From positions 12,908,258-12,972,257 of the forward strand of contig JAQFVV010000013.1 in the NCBI GenBank assembly GCA_028023455.1: 64,000 nt of DNA. The letters are read 5' to 3'. The notes under the pieces are model-generated. The model did not search any database. It worked only from the letters and a program-made list of their open reading frames with translations, and was not told the DNA's origin. The DNA is from Epiperipatus broadwayi. Its lineage: Eukaryota; Onychophora; Udeonychophora; Euonychophora; Peripatidae. Positions 10,661-24,413 of this stretch are shown in pieces. The position numbers and the translations under genes were made by a program. Within the stretch, counting starts at the first letter, position 1. Each line of letters starts with the position of its first letter.

Positions 10661-13600
10661 GGAGTGTTGATTTAATTTCCTGTCTTTTTTCAATTTTAAG
10701 TTAAGATATTGATAGATTCTACATGTGGATTCCCTAATTCATCTGCTTAGGAAATTATAAGAGTTTGAGAATGGAAAAAAACTATAAATTATAGAATTAT
10801 TACATAATAAAAATTTTATGGAAGAGTAAACAAGTTGGGACCAAGATTACAAAATTATAAAATGGAAGTCAGGCCATTCCAGCAACCAAATGCACAAAGC
10901 AATGTGGTTCCAATACAGTTTAATTTTATAATTTAACAGTTGTATTACTTGAGGATTAAGGATTATTATTCCCATTAAAGCTACTATAAAATGTTATATA
11001 TTTTTCATTAGGATCATGCTGTAATAATATAATTAAAAATACTTGCAAGATCACTAAAATATTTCTATGATCATGTATGTAGTAGTCATTGATTGCCAGG
11101 GATTTTTAAAGACAGAAATGTTAGAAATGCAATCAGTGCAGAATTTTCCAGCAAATTAAAAAAAAAAATCAAATTATTTGACCATAACTGGGTTAAACAG
11201 ATAACTCAGTGAGCTAACCAAAAGAGATTTCAACAACCAAGTCATTAGAAATCTTGAGAAGCTGATCAACAGATATTTCAACCATAAAATCATTAGTCAA
11301 CCCAAAGAATAAATAGAGAATTCAATGATCAGATCATCGCACATCTAACGAACTGATCAACAATGACTATATCATCAGCACTTGATACTAAGTCAACATT
11401 CCACTCAAGAACTAGTAGCACACTAAAGCAAGGCACTGTAGAAGGCATAGATGATCTAAGAACTTGATATATTGCCAGTAGCATAGTTTACTAAAGTAAG
11501 TAACAGAAATATGCTGAAGAAGCATAAACAAATTAGTGTAGAAGTTCTGAATTGTATTGTACAAACAATAGGTATTTTACAAAAATGAGTATCAGTGTGT
11601 TTTATGGTCTGCTAATAATCTCTTGGATTCTTTTATATTTCTCTTATTCTTGATGAGAAAAAAAATGTATATACTAAGCCAGTGATTTCCTATTTATAGT
11701 AATCATACCACTGGGTACCTTGATTAATTTAAAGCTGGTATACAAAAAAATAAATTGTTTTTGAAAAATTATATTTAAAAATTTATTCAAATAATGTATA
11801 ACTATTATAAATAATTTTTAATTGCCTATCTATTCTTATTTATTCTCGTGCTGACATTTTTTGTAAAGCGTGATGTTCCAAAAAATTTTTGACATTTTTT
11901 TGGGTGGTATGAGAAATCCAAAAGATTGGCTGTGCTAAGCTTTAAGAGGATCAATTTCCATTATAGTGAGAAATATGCTATATTTTCATTTTGTTAAGTT
12001 GTAACTACTATATATAGTAAAATTTAATAAATATAATAATACATATCATTGCCCACTCATTTCAGTAAGTAAAAGTATCAGGAATCAAGGATTATTAAGC
12101 ATAGAAATTTATTTTCTAGACATTAAAATGTCTTAACTAGTTTATTATCCAGGCGCCATATTGAATTTTTAAAAAAAACTGACTTAAACACAATTTTCAC
12201 AATAACTTCAGTTTTAATAATGTTAGAGCAAAAAAACTTTATATTGATAGAAACTAGAAAAACTAAGGAAAACAATAAGGCTAAGGCAAATAGTAATTAC
12301 TGCTTAAAAAGTAAAAAAAAAAAGGAAAATTCAACATCTGACATAATTATTACTTTATTGTTTGTTCATAATTTCTAATTTATCATTAATTAAGTTTAAG
12401 ATACATCTTCGCTGATAATTTTTTTATATTCCTCATAAAATTATCTTTCAAACCATACATAATACTTCTTACCTGAGATAATCCATAGCTTCAGAATCTC
12501 CAAAACTAGCCACATAAGAATTCTTCATTTTTATCTTGTACCTCAAAAGTTAACAAACCTCAAAGGCATCTATAAGAAAAAGATTCCTCTTAATAAAAGA
12601 TATAAAATAAATCATTTCCAGAAGGTGGATATGCATTTTTCATCATAGCAATTGGCTTCTTATCTATCTAAAACTAGAAATTGTAGGCTACTATCTGTAT
12701 CACTGATAAAATGAGTTTCATCTCTTCATTTTATATTTTTTGTGTACACCAGTGATGTTTATATTCTTTATGCACACCAGTAATGCTATCTTGTTATATT
12801 TATTGTCCTACAGAGATATAATTTATTTGCATATAGCTCATTTTCCAGCTATAGACTTGAAAATAATGTGATGCAAGATGTGGCGAAACTACTAACACCA
12901 CTGCATGAGTACCAAGGCATAGGCAAAATCAGGATTTGATTCTTTGCCTGAATACAATTCCATATGGTAAATACATAACCATTGTGGCTATAACTACACA
13001 CATACTACTTGAAATCTCTCTTTATTGGTTTTAAGTGTTTATATTTTTTCATGGTCCTATGCCCAGTAAATTTTATGATTGCTTTATCAACTGCAACTTT
13101 TCAGTACATCTCTGATAATTAGTCTTAAAATTTAGTCAGAATTCTCTATATATGTAAATAATTACTTTTTATGCAAACACAAACATGCAAGTGCAAATAT
13201 AAATACATTAATAAATTATTAAACCTGTTGAGAATCATTATGCCTATAAAATAAGGTTGTGTCAAACTTGGATTAGAGATCCAAAATTGCATTGTACATA
13301 AATCACTTTTGTTATATTTGAATACAAATTTATATACTGTATAATAAAGAGCATAAATGATTGAATATTATATAATTTATATAATGCACAGACCCACCAA
13401 TGCAAACACATTAATAAATTATACCACTTATCAAAACATTAAAAAAAAAATTCAAATAATTAAAAAATTAAAATTGAATACTTATGACTGATATTCCATG
13501 ATTACATTTATATCATGTTGAACTTGAAATGCAAATCATCAACATATTTTTAATCCATTTTACTAACTAATAAGGCTGATAAAGATTTTCTGCCTTTGTT

Positions 13601-16440
13601 GTCTTCATGTAAAGTAAGTAGTAAGTTGACCAGAAAAAAAAAATACACCTATTAATAAAAATATTAATAAAAAATTCAAACTTTATCCACTTTCAAATTG
13701 TAATACATCATTTTAAAGATGGAATTAAACAGCAATGAATGCTGTGATTTCTGTTGACATCATGCTTATAGTTTTTGTGCCATTTAAAAAAAATGTTTTA
13801 ACAAATCAGCTGCCACACGCATTATGATACACTACAATGGAGCAACCTATTAAAGCAAATAATTTTATGTACAACATGATTAAATTCAGCAAGGAAATTA
13901 TATGTATTAAGAAGTTAAAACATCTAGTTCTTAAATTCAAGATTATTCATTCAAATTGTAGTTAAACAAAAATATGGCTGCTGGGATTGAAAAACAAAGA
14001 ATATTAGTAAGGATTATACATTAGGTATAGTTTAGCACAAAGTTATTAACATGTTGAAGTCATAAGGAATAAGTAGGGGAGCACTGCTCTTTATGTAATT
14101 ATTGCAAAATACTGCTAACAATATTGGACCCAACTTAATGAGAGTTTTTCTAATACTTCAATGTTTTAAAATATTCAATAGGAATAAAAGGAAAAGTAAA
14201 AAATTAACATCTTTATTAAATGGTTATCACTTTAATTTGATATATGTATGAAAAATCATATTCATCACTTTAGGCAATTTGATAGTATACAGTGAATCAC
14301 AAACCCTAATATATATATATATAATGAGACAGTTATGTTTCATGGCATACAATAACAGTAGTGTGTATGCATATATATATATATCATTAAAGCTAAAGAC
14401 TTAAACAATCCCAATATCAATAACTATCAACAATTTCAAACTGAAAGTTGAAAGAAAAAGAAATAAACACAAACAAAAATTTTTGTAGATATTTTCTATA
14501 TTATACTGGAATAACAGTTAAGAATTAAATAATAATTTTCATACTTAAAATTATTATAAACATTTAAAAAGGTCTATTTAATATATCACTCTGATTTTGA
14601 TAATTAAAAGAAGCATGCTTTTATGTTACAATAGATATACTGGTAATTATAACATTCCACTCTATTTTTAATTAGATTAATTTTTTTCAAATTAAATACT
14701 TTGATAAAATGCTACAAAGTTGTTTATGTAAGAATTAAGGTGAACTGAAAAGAATCATTAACTTTTTCAGCCAAGATAAAGAATTTACTTAATTGTTTTT
14801 AAATTCCATGATATACTATAAAATGGTGGTTCTAGATCATTCATGACACAATATTTTTACAGCAATATTATTATGAAGTTATTACTGATGGCAAGAGACA
14901 GTGTGTCCAGTTACTGCAGCTAGTGCAACAATAGTAGTTTGAATTCACATGGTAGAAATCCCAGCTTTTATGTGGTTCATAGCCTAATTTAGACAGCATG
15001 CCTGAAATTTATCAAATTATATAGGCTGAATAAAATGTCAACAGTTACCTGATTTATACTTTCCTAAAGATGTCAATAAGCCTGTCTACTATTTTAGGAT
15101 GGTCCAGCTTACCAAGAGATTCCATCAGCTTGCTGAATAATTACCTTGCTATGATTTTATACATATGCCACTTTATCAATATGCAAAAAGCATAGTCAAG
15201 TACTGCATTGTGTATATAGAGTACATACAGATGTCATCTCATTTTAAAGGTAAATAATTTTTGACTAAATTATTTAACTAAAACTAAAATAATAATAAAT
15301 GATGTTTCCATTTTTTATTTTATTTAAAAAAAGAAAGAAAACTCAGCAATCTTTCTTATATTGGGAAAGAAGTCACAAAAGTCTGAATTTTAAAAAAACT
15401 CCAAACTAGATCTAGCAGTTTTTTTTTAAATGAAAACTTTTACTTACGATTAGGAATAATGAAAATTAATAACATTAATCTGAAGGGGCATAATAATTAT
15501 AGACATACATATATAGTTTATGTATATATTTTTTTACATCAAATTGTTTTGTAAAAATATAGCAATATGGATTTATTAAGTTTTTTTATTAACTAATGAA
15601 ATATTATTAGGATATAAATGTCAATGTGTACACACACCAGGATACTCATATCACATACATTAAAATTATGTATTATAAAAATGAATTTTATTATTGGTTT
15701 ATAACAATTTAACAATGTTAATTTTAAATTATTATATAGCACATCTGAGAGCTTATATACAGGTGAGTTTCATGTAAACCTATTGAGTTATATGTAAATT
15801 ACAATGTTATGGCATAGTTTTTTGTATTCTGATCAAAATCAGAATGCTGAATTTATAGCATACTCAACAAACCTTAATTTAATTTATTGTTATTTTAAAT
15901 TTATATTTCATTAAGTTATACCAGTGACTTCATTTAATCCTAGACTAGGTTTAAAACATTATATGTTAGTATTATCTATTGCTCACAGTAACAGTTGCAA
16001 AACTTTTGATCACTAAGCTGGATTTGTGTATAATGGTCAGTTATATAGATTGGGGTTTATTTTTAGTGTTATGGGCATCCAGATGATGATGACGATGATA
16101 CTGGGTTGGCGCAAAGGGGTATCCTTTAAAGTTCATGCACTACATTTTATTTAGTTTTTATTATTATAAATTAATTTTATAGTTGCACAGTATATTAATA
16201 GTACTAAGTGGCCAGAGGGCATTGATGATGATCAGCATGTTTTAATATTTTAGCATGAATTAGCACTTAAGTTTGTGAATCAAAATTATTCTTTATATAA
16301 TCTGCTCCAGGCTGGTAAGGGCTAAATAATTAACCTGGTCTATAATGGTCCATTTTCAAATCCAGTCACAAGGCTGACTTTGATTTTTGTTTTGATCATT
16401 CATGATGATGACTGATTATTATTCTTTGTAGTGCTGATAA
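10661..16440. other. Long AT-rich stretch, no gene recognised
   Basis: I see no open frame of note, no transposon motif and no exon I can support. The composition around 11200-11600 is slightly less AT-rich and could be an old LTR or repeat. The stretch 15070-15250 has an exon-like reading that is interrupted by a stop. Short (TA)n runs are at about 14310 and 14370. Confidence 0.35.
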
Positions 16441-16448
16441 AATTATAG

Positions 16449-16550
16449 TTTTTTTTTAAGTGTCATAGCATCGATTGGGACGCAAACCCGCAACCCGGGC
16501 AACTGCCTGCAAGTGCAAGCAGTCACGCTGACCACTCGACCACCAAAGCT
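16449..16550 (-). mobile_element. tRNA-derived SINE copy C1
   Basis: The minus strand reads GGTGGTCGAGTGGTCAGCG (A-box region) and later GGTTTGCGTCCC (B-box-like), then ATGCTATGACACTTAAAAA with a short A-rich tail. It is the same unit as the copies at 25.5, 33.8, 39.0 and 39.4 kb. The acceptor stem does not pair as a functional tRNA should, and the tail and dispersal indicate a SINE. Confidence 0.75.
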
Positions 16551-17587
16551 TATAGTTAGTCTTTGTTTTTGCTCATTTCTCATGCTTACATTCATTCATT
16601 TACATTTAATTTCATATTTAAATTAGACTAGTCATTGATTTGGGGTTGATGATGATGAATTGAATGCCATGATCCCAAATTTCTCCCAAAATTCATACCA
16701 TTACTATATATATATATAACTAGTGAGTTTATTTTATCATTTTTAACTTTGTCAGATTTGTTCTGCATGTTTTAATGTAGTGGCAGACTCTCAAGCATAA
16801 GTTTTTTGGATTGATTTCAGTTCTTCCATTTCTGGGACTCAAATGTCTTATGAACCCTTGAGCAATAAAACTGTTCAAAATGATTTGTTTACTATTTTAT
16901 CAGACTGAAAGAAAATGAGATAAATGACTTCAGTAACTTTTTTTAAAAAATGAACAGAATGAGTTAGTGAAAAAAAAGTACAAAAAGCACAGACTCTAAA
17001 ATCAGGTTGTCATGAATAAAGACTGAAGACATAACTTTGGTATCTTACAAGATTACATAAAAACTCATAATAATATTGCATAATAAGCTTAACAAATGAA
17101 AGAAACAAACATGAAACAAAACCATTTAATAAAAGAATCACAAATTAAAGAACAATATAAAATTTAAAAAATTTCAGAGATAGTTCAACTTTGAAGGCAT
17201 AATTGTAAAAAAAAAAAAGCAATAATTTTAGAGAGAATAATTTGAATATAAAAGGCATCTTTATTTCAGCCAAGAATATATTATTTGGCTATTATTTATT
17301 TGAAAAAGATGATTTAGAGTTTTGGATTTAAAACATGCAATCCATTGGAAACTAATAGTGACATAGATTCAGGTGAATGAAAATACCATATATAGATAAA
17401 TCAAGAATAAGTATATGCAGAAACAAATATTGACAGGTCATATTATTAATTATTCAAAATAGTACGAAAGTTGTGGAAATTAATATAATGCCTAAAAGGC
17501 ATAAAATGAGAGAAAATTATTAGATATTATTGTTAAAAAAATGTTGAATAGCAAATGAGGAAGGATATTCTGTTCTCTGCAACAATG

Positions 17588-18660
17588 GACAATTTTTTTT
17601 TTCAGTGATGAAAGCTTTTATTCATCAAAAAGACAAAATACACATCAGTTAAAAAGGTTTACAAAGAGATAATTACACGGCAAAACGAAATTCAAGTACA
17701 ATATGGTGAAGGGGAAAGGAATACATATGAAATGAAAAGGGGATATGGAATAGGTGTGTAGTCCAGGCAAAGAAGAGCCTTAGGTAAGTAGCACTTTTGA
17801 TAGGCTTGGTTGCCCTGGTGGGTTGATAGGAGGATCCATATGTGACATCAACTTTGGAGAAGTTGCTATATGTTGTCTTTAGAGGTTTCAGGGATGGGTG
17901 AGGAGATTTCAGAATTATACCTAGATGCAACAGGCTGATTTTTGTCCTTTGTAGGTGAGTAATTTTAGTTTTTCCTTTTGTATTTGGAATGGCATTATGA
18001 TTGGTCATGTTGTTCTTTTTGACTTGCTTTTTACCTTTGATAGAAAAAACCATAGCCTGCAAGGGAGAAAAATCCAGAGGGCAAGGAGATGAAGATTTTT
18101 GAGATATGTTCTTTGGTGATGATGTTTTTAGTTAAGTTTTGTTTGAAATTCAGTTTGGATAGAATTTGGGTAATTTTGAGCATTTTAATTCATGTAGTTT
18201 AGGTCTCTGCACATTTTTTCTACTAGGGGCAGTGGCCATCTTTAAACAGTTTGAAAGAATGAAAAGTAATATGAAGAAAAACAATTTTGAAATGGAAAAA
18301 CCAAATATATTGATGAAAATGAAATAAAAACTGGAAAACTTGTTAGATCAAATAAATTAATGAAAATAAAAATAAAAACCTGTAAAACTTGTTATTAATA
18401 ATTTTAGTTGAGTAATGAGAAAATTGAGTGAAATTTTAGATGGATGGTAACCCCGGTGGAGGGGGTGTCTGAAAAAAAAAAGACAGAAATGGCCTAAATA
18501 TCTGGAACACAAAAAAAACTTTATAAACAAGTTTTGAGTGTCAAGGAATAGTAGTAGGAGAAATTTTTCGGAGTCTAGGAGGGAATAAAACCCTTTATGG
18601 TCATGAAATAGTTGAACCACCCACCAAATGGGGGGAGGGGGTAAGGTAGTTAAATGCTGT
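17588..18660 (-). mobile_element. Retroposed polyadenylated unit of unknown origin
   Basis: On the minus strand this ends with AATAAA about 17 nt before a run of 10 A (plus-strand T run at 17591-17600), the layout of a processed mRNA copied back into DNA. Composition differs from the flanks. A reading starting MATAPSRKNVQRPKLHELK (from about 18240 down) is followed, after a frame change, by a 129-codon open frame at 17673-18062 that starts MQAMVFSIKGKKQVKKNN and is rich in basic residues. The latter resembles no family I know. It could be a LINE ORF1 remnant or a processed pseudogene of a host gene. A tandem duplication of about 45 bp lies near 18313-18400. I see no clear target-site duplication. 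Confidence 0.45.
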
Positions 18661-19030
18661 TAAGCACAAGGTAGACATAGGGAAATTATGTTGAAAATGC
18701 ATTAAAACTGAGATTTAATGAATGAAAGAGTACATTAGCAGCAAAATAAGGTCTTTAAAGGGTTAAATAAAAAAGAGGTACCTTTCACTGCTGCAAAACC
18801 AACTTTTCAGAGCCATTCTGTGCGAGCTATGAGGAGAATAACTTTCCAGTAAGAGCTCCACCTATGTGATCTTTTAAAGAACAAAATTATTTTGAAAGAT
18901 TAAAAGCAGAAAAATCATAATTCAATAGAAGTAACTGAGTGCATGGCTATATAATTACTGTTTCTGTATTTTGCACAAACAAATAACATTACTTAGTGTT
19001 TACCTGAAGGTTTGTGATGATGGTATTCTA

Positions 19031-19280
19031 GTTGTAATTTATATTGGATTATTTCCATCATTTAATATGTGTAATGAATGTCTTTAGAAAAATGTAACTT
19101 TATTTAAATATTCCAATACATTCAAGTGTTAGTAATAGCACATTGCATATACTAACCTGTTTGATGTGCTATTATTAACAGTTGAATGTATTGGGAATAT
19201 TTAAATAAAGTTAAATTTTTATAAAGACATTCAACACACATATTAAATGATGGAAATAGTCCAATATAAAAATACAACAA
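19031..19280. mobile_element. Palindromic MITE, family D copy 1
   Basis: Two arms of about 110 bp form a near-perfect inverted repeat. The outer ends read GTTGTAATTTATATTGGA on the left, with the complement of TCCAATATAAAAATACAAC on the right. The inner part is TTTATTTAAATATTCC and a short loop around 19150. There is no coding capacity. Partial copies are at 52366-52500 and 55676-55800, and a trace lies at 29335-29365. Confidence 0.7.
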
Positions 19281-19961
19281 ATAACGATTATTTGTGTCAT
19301 GCAATAAAATAATTGTTAATAGATAATGGATTCAACTTCCTAGTAATCGAAGTGATTATAAGATATTTTATTAAAGTGAAAAAAAAAACTACTGATACAT
19401 AGAATTTGATGTATTATTCTTTTGCTGTGTTTCATATATAATGATTAGAATTACTTTTCTCATTTATTTATTTATTGGAAGTTATAAAATTCATAGTACT
19501 TTTTAATTATTTATTTACATATTTAAGGTTTATGGCTTTATTGCTCATGAGTTTATAAAAAGTTTGAGATCCAGAATTGTGAGCATCAGAATTCTGAGTG
19601 CCTGAATAGATCCCAGGATTTCCTGATCCCAAGTTGGATACGATACCAACTGTGCTAATTATAGCAATAATGGTCATTTTTAATCAGTTAATCAGGAACC
19701 TGATATGTGATAGAAAACATGATGTCTGTTCTGTGATATATATATATATATAAAGTCACATGATCCATAAAATAGGAGTTTAAGGATTTATCAACGTGGG
19801 GATAGTGCAAAACAATATCGTTCCATATGATAATGAAGGAGGAAGGTCTATCAGGTGGGTCATGCTGTGGACCACTGGAAGCCAGGGTGATGAACCTGGC
19901 ACATAATAAAAACAGTAATAGATACACACAAACATAACAGTGATATATAGGTACAGAGAAC

Positions 19962-21116
19962 ATGAAGCCGAAAAATAAACAGAAAGGGGAAAAGCAGGAG
20001 GTGATGGAGAGGAAAGAAGTAAATGTAATGCAGAGGATTTTAGAAAAATTGGAAAGTCTAGAACTCAGATTTCAGGAAATGGATGAGAGGTTCAAACAGA
20101 GATTTCAGGAAATAGAATGGAGACTGGGGATAGAAAGCAAAGGTAGGCAAAAAAGGGGGGGTGTAAGGAAAATGAAGATGAAAGCAAGGAAAGGGCGGAG
20201 AAGTCTGATGATAAAGAAGTAGAAGGAGGTTTAGATGAAAGAGAGAAGAATATAAAACAGAAGCCAAAGGCTGGCAAAACTGAAAGACCAGAGCATATGG
20301 GTAAATGTATGGGTATGGAAGTACACACCCATGTGAACCACTTCTTAAAGATATGGCAGTTTGAAGGCAAAATGGGGGAAGCTCCCGTGGAACATCTGCA
20401 AAACCTACAAAGATACTTTGGCATGAATCCCATGCCAGAGGAAGGTAAATTAGTGGTAGCTTACAGCCATCTAAGCGGGAATGCCCAAGCGTGGTGGGAC
20501 TCATTGTCCCAACAGCCTGCAACCTTCGAAGAGTACCAGAAGAAGATACGAGACTTTCTGGTCAGAAGACTGCAGGAACTTGTGCAGTACCAGGTGATGT
20601 GAGAGAAATATGAGGAAGAGAAGAAAGAAAATTTCTCCCAATTCTTTCACTGCCAAGTGGTGAGACTGAGGACACTGGATGCATGCCATTTGTCAGAAAG
20701 CCACATCATTCGAATTGTAAGGCACAATATGCATATGAATGTAGAAAGAATGATGTTGGGGGTCAGAAAGGCATCCATTAGAGAAGTGGTGGAACTGCTT
20801 AATGCTCTGGATATGAGCACATATGACCATAGCATACCGTTGGAGCGAGGGAAGGAAGTTCAAGATCAGCAAAGTATTAAGTTTGGGATGGAAGAAGGAC
20901 ACGCTAGTGGGGACACATGCATAGAAAAGGTGGTGATGATAGTCACAGACTGAGATGGCAATATGAACTGGAAGCTCGTCTGCCAGATAAGACAAAGTTC
21001 AACCAAGGAAAGGGACCGTGGCCAGCGAAACAGAAAGGTGGTACCGCAGGGAATAAAGGATAGGGAAGAGTCGTTTAAGAAGCCATTCAAATACATAGAA
21101 GGTATTTGAAGGCTAT
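19962..21116 (+). pseudogene. Ty3/gypsy-like retrotransposon gag
   Basis: The first frame (19962-20222) encodes a lysine/glutamate-rich coiled coil (ILEKLESLELRFQEMDERF). A second frame, entered by a frameshift near 20222, carries a capsid-like domain: HVNHFLKIWQFEG, then AYSHLSGNAQAWWDSLSQQP and TFEEYQKKIRDFLVRR (20297-20602), then SESHIIRIV, NVERMMLGV and EVVELLNALDMS (20657-20860). This matches the retrotransposon gag domain pattern (A-x-x-W-W-x-x-L and following). Two in-frame TGA codons, at 20600 and 20951, interrupt this frame. No CCHC zinc knuckle is seen. The GC content is clearly higher than in the surroundings, suggesting a younger insertion than most here. Confidence 0.8.
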
Positions 21117-21128
21117 TGCACCAGGGGG

Positions 21129-21206
21129 TATGTAACAGTCAGGGTCCAAATACAAGAGATAATGCAATATAGAGCGTTAATTGTGAGTGTTGATATGGAG
21201 TGACTG
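21129..21206 (+). pseudogene. Retroelement aspartic protease trace
   Basis: The frame reads YVTVRVQIQEIMQYRALIVSVDME and then stops. The pattern V-x-I-x-x-x-x-x-x-A-L-I-x-S matches the start of a gypsy protease, but the catalytic Asp of D-S/T-G is replaced by Val. It lies just after gag, as expected. The rest of pol is deleted or unrecognisable. Confidence 0.5.
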
Positions 21207-21683
21207 TGTATATGTGAAAAGATATATATATAAATGGTCATTCAAACCCTGTTACAAAGAGTGTGAAAGTAATACATAATCTGTTAAAGGCTTGACTGTA
21301 GGTCTGTATATATAGTTGTATGTGTGTTATTATAAGGTGTGTATAAGTGTTAATGGTTATATGTGAGATTGACAAGAGGTAATTATATACGAAGTTGTAT
21401 ATTTGTTATACATATATATTTTGTTGTCGTTAATGTTTAAATTCTACGTTTTTAATAATATGGGCATGACACATGTTTCTTGATTAATGCATTGAACATA
21501 TAGAGCTACAGAAATAGAATGAAGTGATTGCTGTGGGCAGTTTCACTTAATGATTCTGTCTGTCAGAAGTCTTAGAACTGGTTGAGTTGGTATTTTGAAA
21601 CAATAGAAGATCCGGTCAGTGGCATATGAATCGATAAGAGAAAATGCGAAGTTAAAAGGTGTAAAAGAAAAGAACTTTTTTTT

Positions 21684-21718
21684 TATTGAGGACAAAGAAA
21701 AGAAAAAAAAAAGAGTGG
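21684..21718 (+). other. Polypurine tract
   Basis: A run of about 30 almost pure purines ends just before TGTGTTATTG. It is the expected primer site for plus-strand synthesis next to a 3' LTR. Confidence 0.55.
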
Positions 21719-22262
21719 TGTGTTATTGGGAAAGAAAGGGAGAAAAAAGAGCACGGATTTTAGAGATCATTAACGTGTATTTGATTAAGAAGTTTTAGTA
21801 ATATTCCCATAGAAATGTTGGAGTAATTATAATAATGAGTTTCGTTGGACCGGCCCAGTGGATCGTTATTGTAGGACTCACCTGAATTGGATTTATGAAG
21901 ATTCACTGTCTTAAAATTATCAAGAGTGATGGTGATGAAGCGCGTGCAGCTAGGACCTCTTAAGCAAGTGAGATCATCTACTTTAACTCTAGAGACCATT
22001 TGATGTATCACATTGCAGACTGTTTACCATCTTTAGGATCAACAAATACCGATAAGGCCAGTATTTTGTTAGGATTATAAATGTGTGGACTGTTAGCTAT
22101 GACCACGTGGACATTCGATCATAATTAAGGTAACTTGACCTTTTCTCTATATATGTATGTTCAATAGATGCATAGCAATAAAGGGACCTGCATTACTTCT
22201 ATATTAAATACTGTAATAAATCTTTGTTTAAATAAAATAAAATAAAAAACATTAAACAAACA
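21719..22262 (+). repeat. Putative 3' LTR of the gypsy element
   Basis: It begins TGTGTTATTGGG right after the polypurine tract, has an AATAAA signal near 22213 and runs out in an A-rich stretch around 22230-22262. No matching 5' LTR is visible before gag, so the boundaries are not proven by comparison. The right end is uncertain. Confidence 0.4.
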
Positions 22263-22764
22263 ACTCTGATGTGTAATTACACTCTTTTGTTGATATATAT
22301 ATGAATCATATATATGTGTATCGGAATAAATGGGTTGTGCACATGAATATTAAGATATGTATATGTGTGTATAAAACTTAGAATTTAATGGTAACTAGTG
22401 TAGTAGCATATAGCTTAATTTTGTTATAACTTCTGGGCTAGAGTAATAGATTTACAAACAGGTAAATTATAGTGCAGTATACATAGATATATGTGACAAA
22501 GTCGTGAATCTTCTTTGCTTTGTTCTCTCATTAGACCATGTTCCCAGACCTTGAGATAGAGATAGTCTGGATGCGCTACCCTAGATATATACATATACAG
22601 AACCCTTATTTACGTTTTTGGTGGGTATAATTCTTATCAAAGTGTAAGATTGGTGCTTGAGATGGGATTTAAGCCCAGCTCATAAATATACTTACTTGAA
22701 GCTGCAGGAGAGATCATATACGTGCATGAATTATGCAACAATAATATGGGTAGATGCTTAAAAT

Positions 22765-24413
22765 GTGTTCATGTTTAAAAACTCAGATGAGAAAACTGAA
22801 GCTGTAAAAAGAGCTGTTTCTACCTTTAAGAAACAAACTACTTATTTTAGTCAAATAATTGGAACCCAAAATAAAGCCACTGAATGTAGTTATACAATTG
22901 CTCATTGTGTAGCTTCGAAAGGCAAACCTTTCACAGATGGACAATTCATCAAAGAAATGTTTTTGAAAAGTGCTGAAATCTTATTCAGTGATCTATCAAA
23001 TAAACAAATGATACTGTCTCGAATTTGAGAAATTCTGCAAGATCAATTCAAAGAAGAATAACTGACATGGGTGAAGATGTAACAACAAAACAGAAACCCA
23101 GCTGTTGCATTCAGTGTAAATGATGTGGCGCACCTAGCAATAGTTGCATGATATTGTGACAACAATCATATTTATGAAGAATTGTGTTGCTTGATTCCTC
23201 TTACTAGTACAACAAAAGGGCATGATATTTTCACTGCATTTTTCAATTATTTTGAAAATCAGAAAATTAACATAAATAAAATATTTAGTGTTGTTACTGA
23301 TGCCAGCCATGCAATGGTCGGAAAGGAAAAGGGATTTGTTAAACTTCTTGAAAATCATATTAAACATCGAATATTGAGTTTCCACTGCATTATACACCAG
23401 GAAAATTTAATTGCAAAAATCTCATCACAATGCTTGAATTCTGTAATGGATACTGTCATTAAAATATTTAATTTTGTACTTTCTCATTCTTCATTAACAC
23501 ATAGGCAATTTAAATCCCTTTTACAAGAAATGAATAGTGCACATATAGACTTTCCTCTATACAGCAATGTTCGTTGGATTAGTCAAGGTAATGTTTGAAC
23601 AGGTTTGTATCATGTCTAAAAGAAATCAAGATGTTTCTTGATGAAAGAAAAATAACAACATTATATGGAAATAAATGATGAAAACTGGTTATGCAAATTG
23701 AAATTTCTAACTGCTATAACTCAACACCTGAATGGGTTAAACTTGCATTTGCAAAGGAAGGGTCAATTAGTACTAGAACGTTTTTGAATATCAGAAAGGA
23801 TTTGCATCAAAATTAGATATATTTTGCCATGATATTACCACTAACACCTACAAGTACTTTCCAAATGTAAAGACCTATGCAAATCAATTTAATGTAAACA
23901 AAGATGAACTTCAAAAATACATTGAAGCTCTCAGAGAAGAATTTTCCAAACGATGTGAAAACTTCCAAATACACACACCCATATTTTCTTTCATCATCAA
24001 ACCTGACTTAATTGATTTAAAGATGACTCCATTTGATTTATCTTTGAGTGGATGGATATTGATAGTTTTGAAATGGAATTAATATTATCAGAATGTGGAA
24101 AACTAAATTTGTAGGATTGCAGAAAACTCTTGAAAGGAACTGTCTAGAAAAGTTGGCTGTCATTCTCAATTGTTGGATATCATTCCCTGAAAGATTTAAC
24201 TCTTTGAAAAAAACTGCTTGTGCTCTGCTTTCGGCATTTGGTTCAACTTACTTATGTGAACAAATTTTCTCACATATGAGAAATATTTTGAGTTCACAAA
24301 GAAGTTGCCTAACACCTGAACATTCAGAAGCATACATGAAGCTTAAAGTGACAAATTACATACCTGACATTGAGGAACTGAGCAAAGAGGTACAAGGGCA
24401 AGGTTCACATTAA
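22765..24413 (+). pseudogene. hAT-superfamily transposase, broken
   Basis: The segments come in transposase order. 22765-23028 carries AHCVASKGKPFTDGQFIKE, typical of the SCAND3/ZBED/GTF2IRD2-type hAT lineage. 23182-23598 carries the catalytic-domain block FSVVTDASHAMVGKEKG (the Asp-containing motif), HCIIHQENL, and YSNVRWIS. A decayed middle lies at 23600-24090. The C-terminal dimerisation region is at 24093-24413, with FGSTYLCEQIFSHMRNI, SSQRSCLTPEH and LKVTNYIPDIEEL. Frameshifts and stops separate the segments. A zinc-finger BED domain was not found upstream. The right terminal repeat lies 273 bp downstream. Confidence 0.85.

Noticed and set aside
11160-11640. Possible old LTR downstream of the gypsy remnant
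   Set aside because: No second copy, no TG...CA ends and no polypurine tract could be identified.
15070-15250. Exon-like reading with a GTAAAT donor
   Set aside because: An in-frame stop interrupts it, two frames compete equally and no family is recognised.
20058-20995. Several minus-strand ORFs opposite gag
   Set aside because: They are antisense shadows of the plus-strand gag, which has clear capsid motifs.
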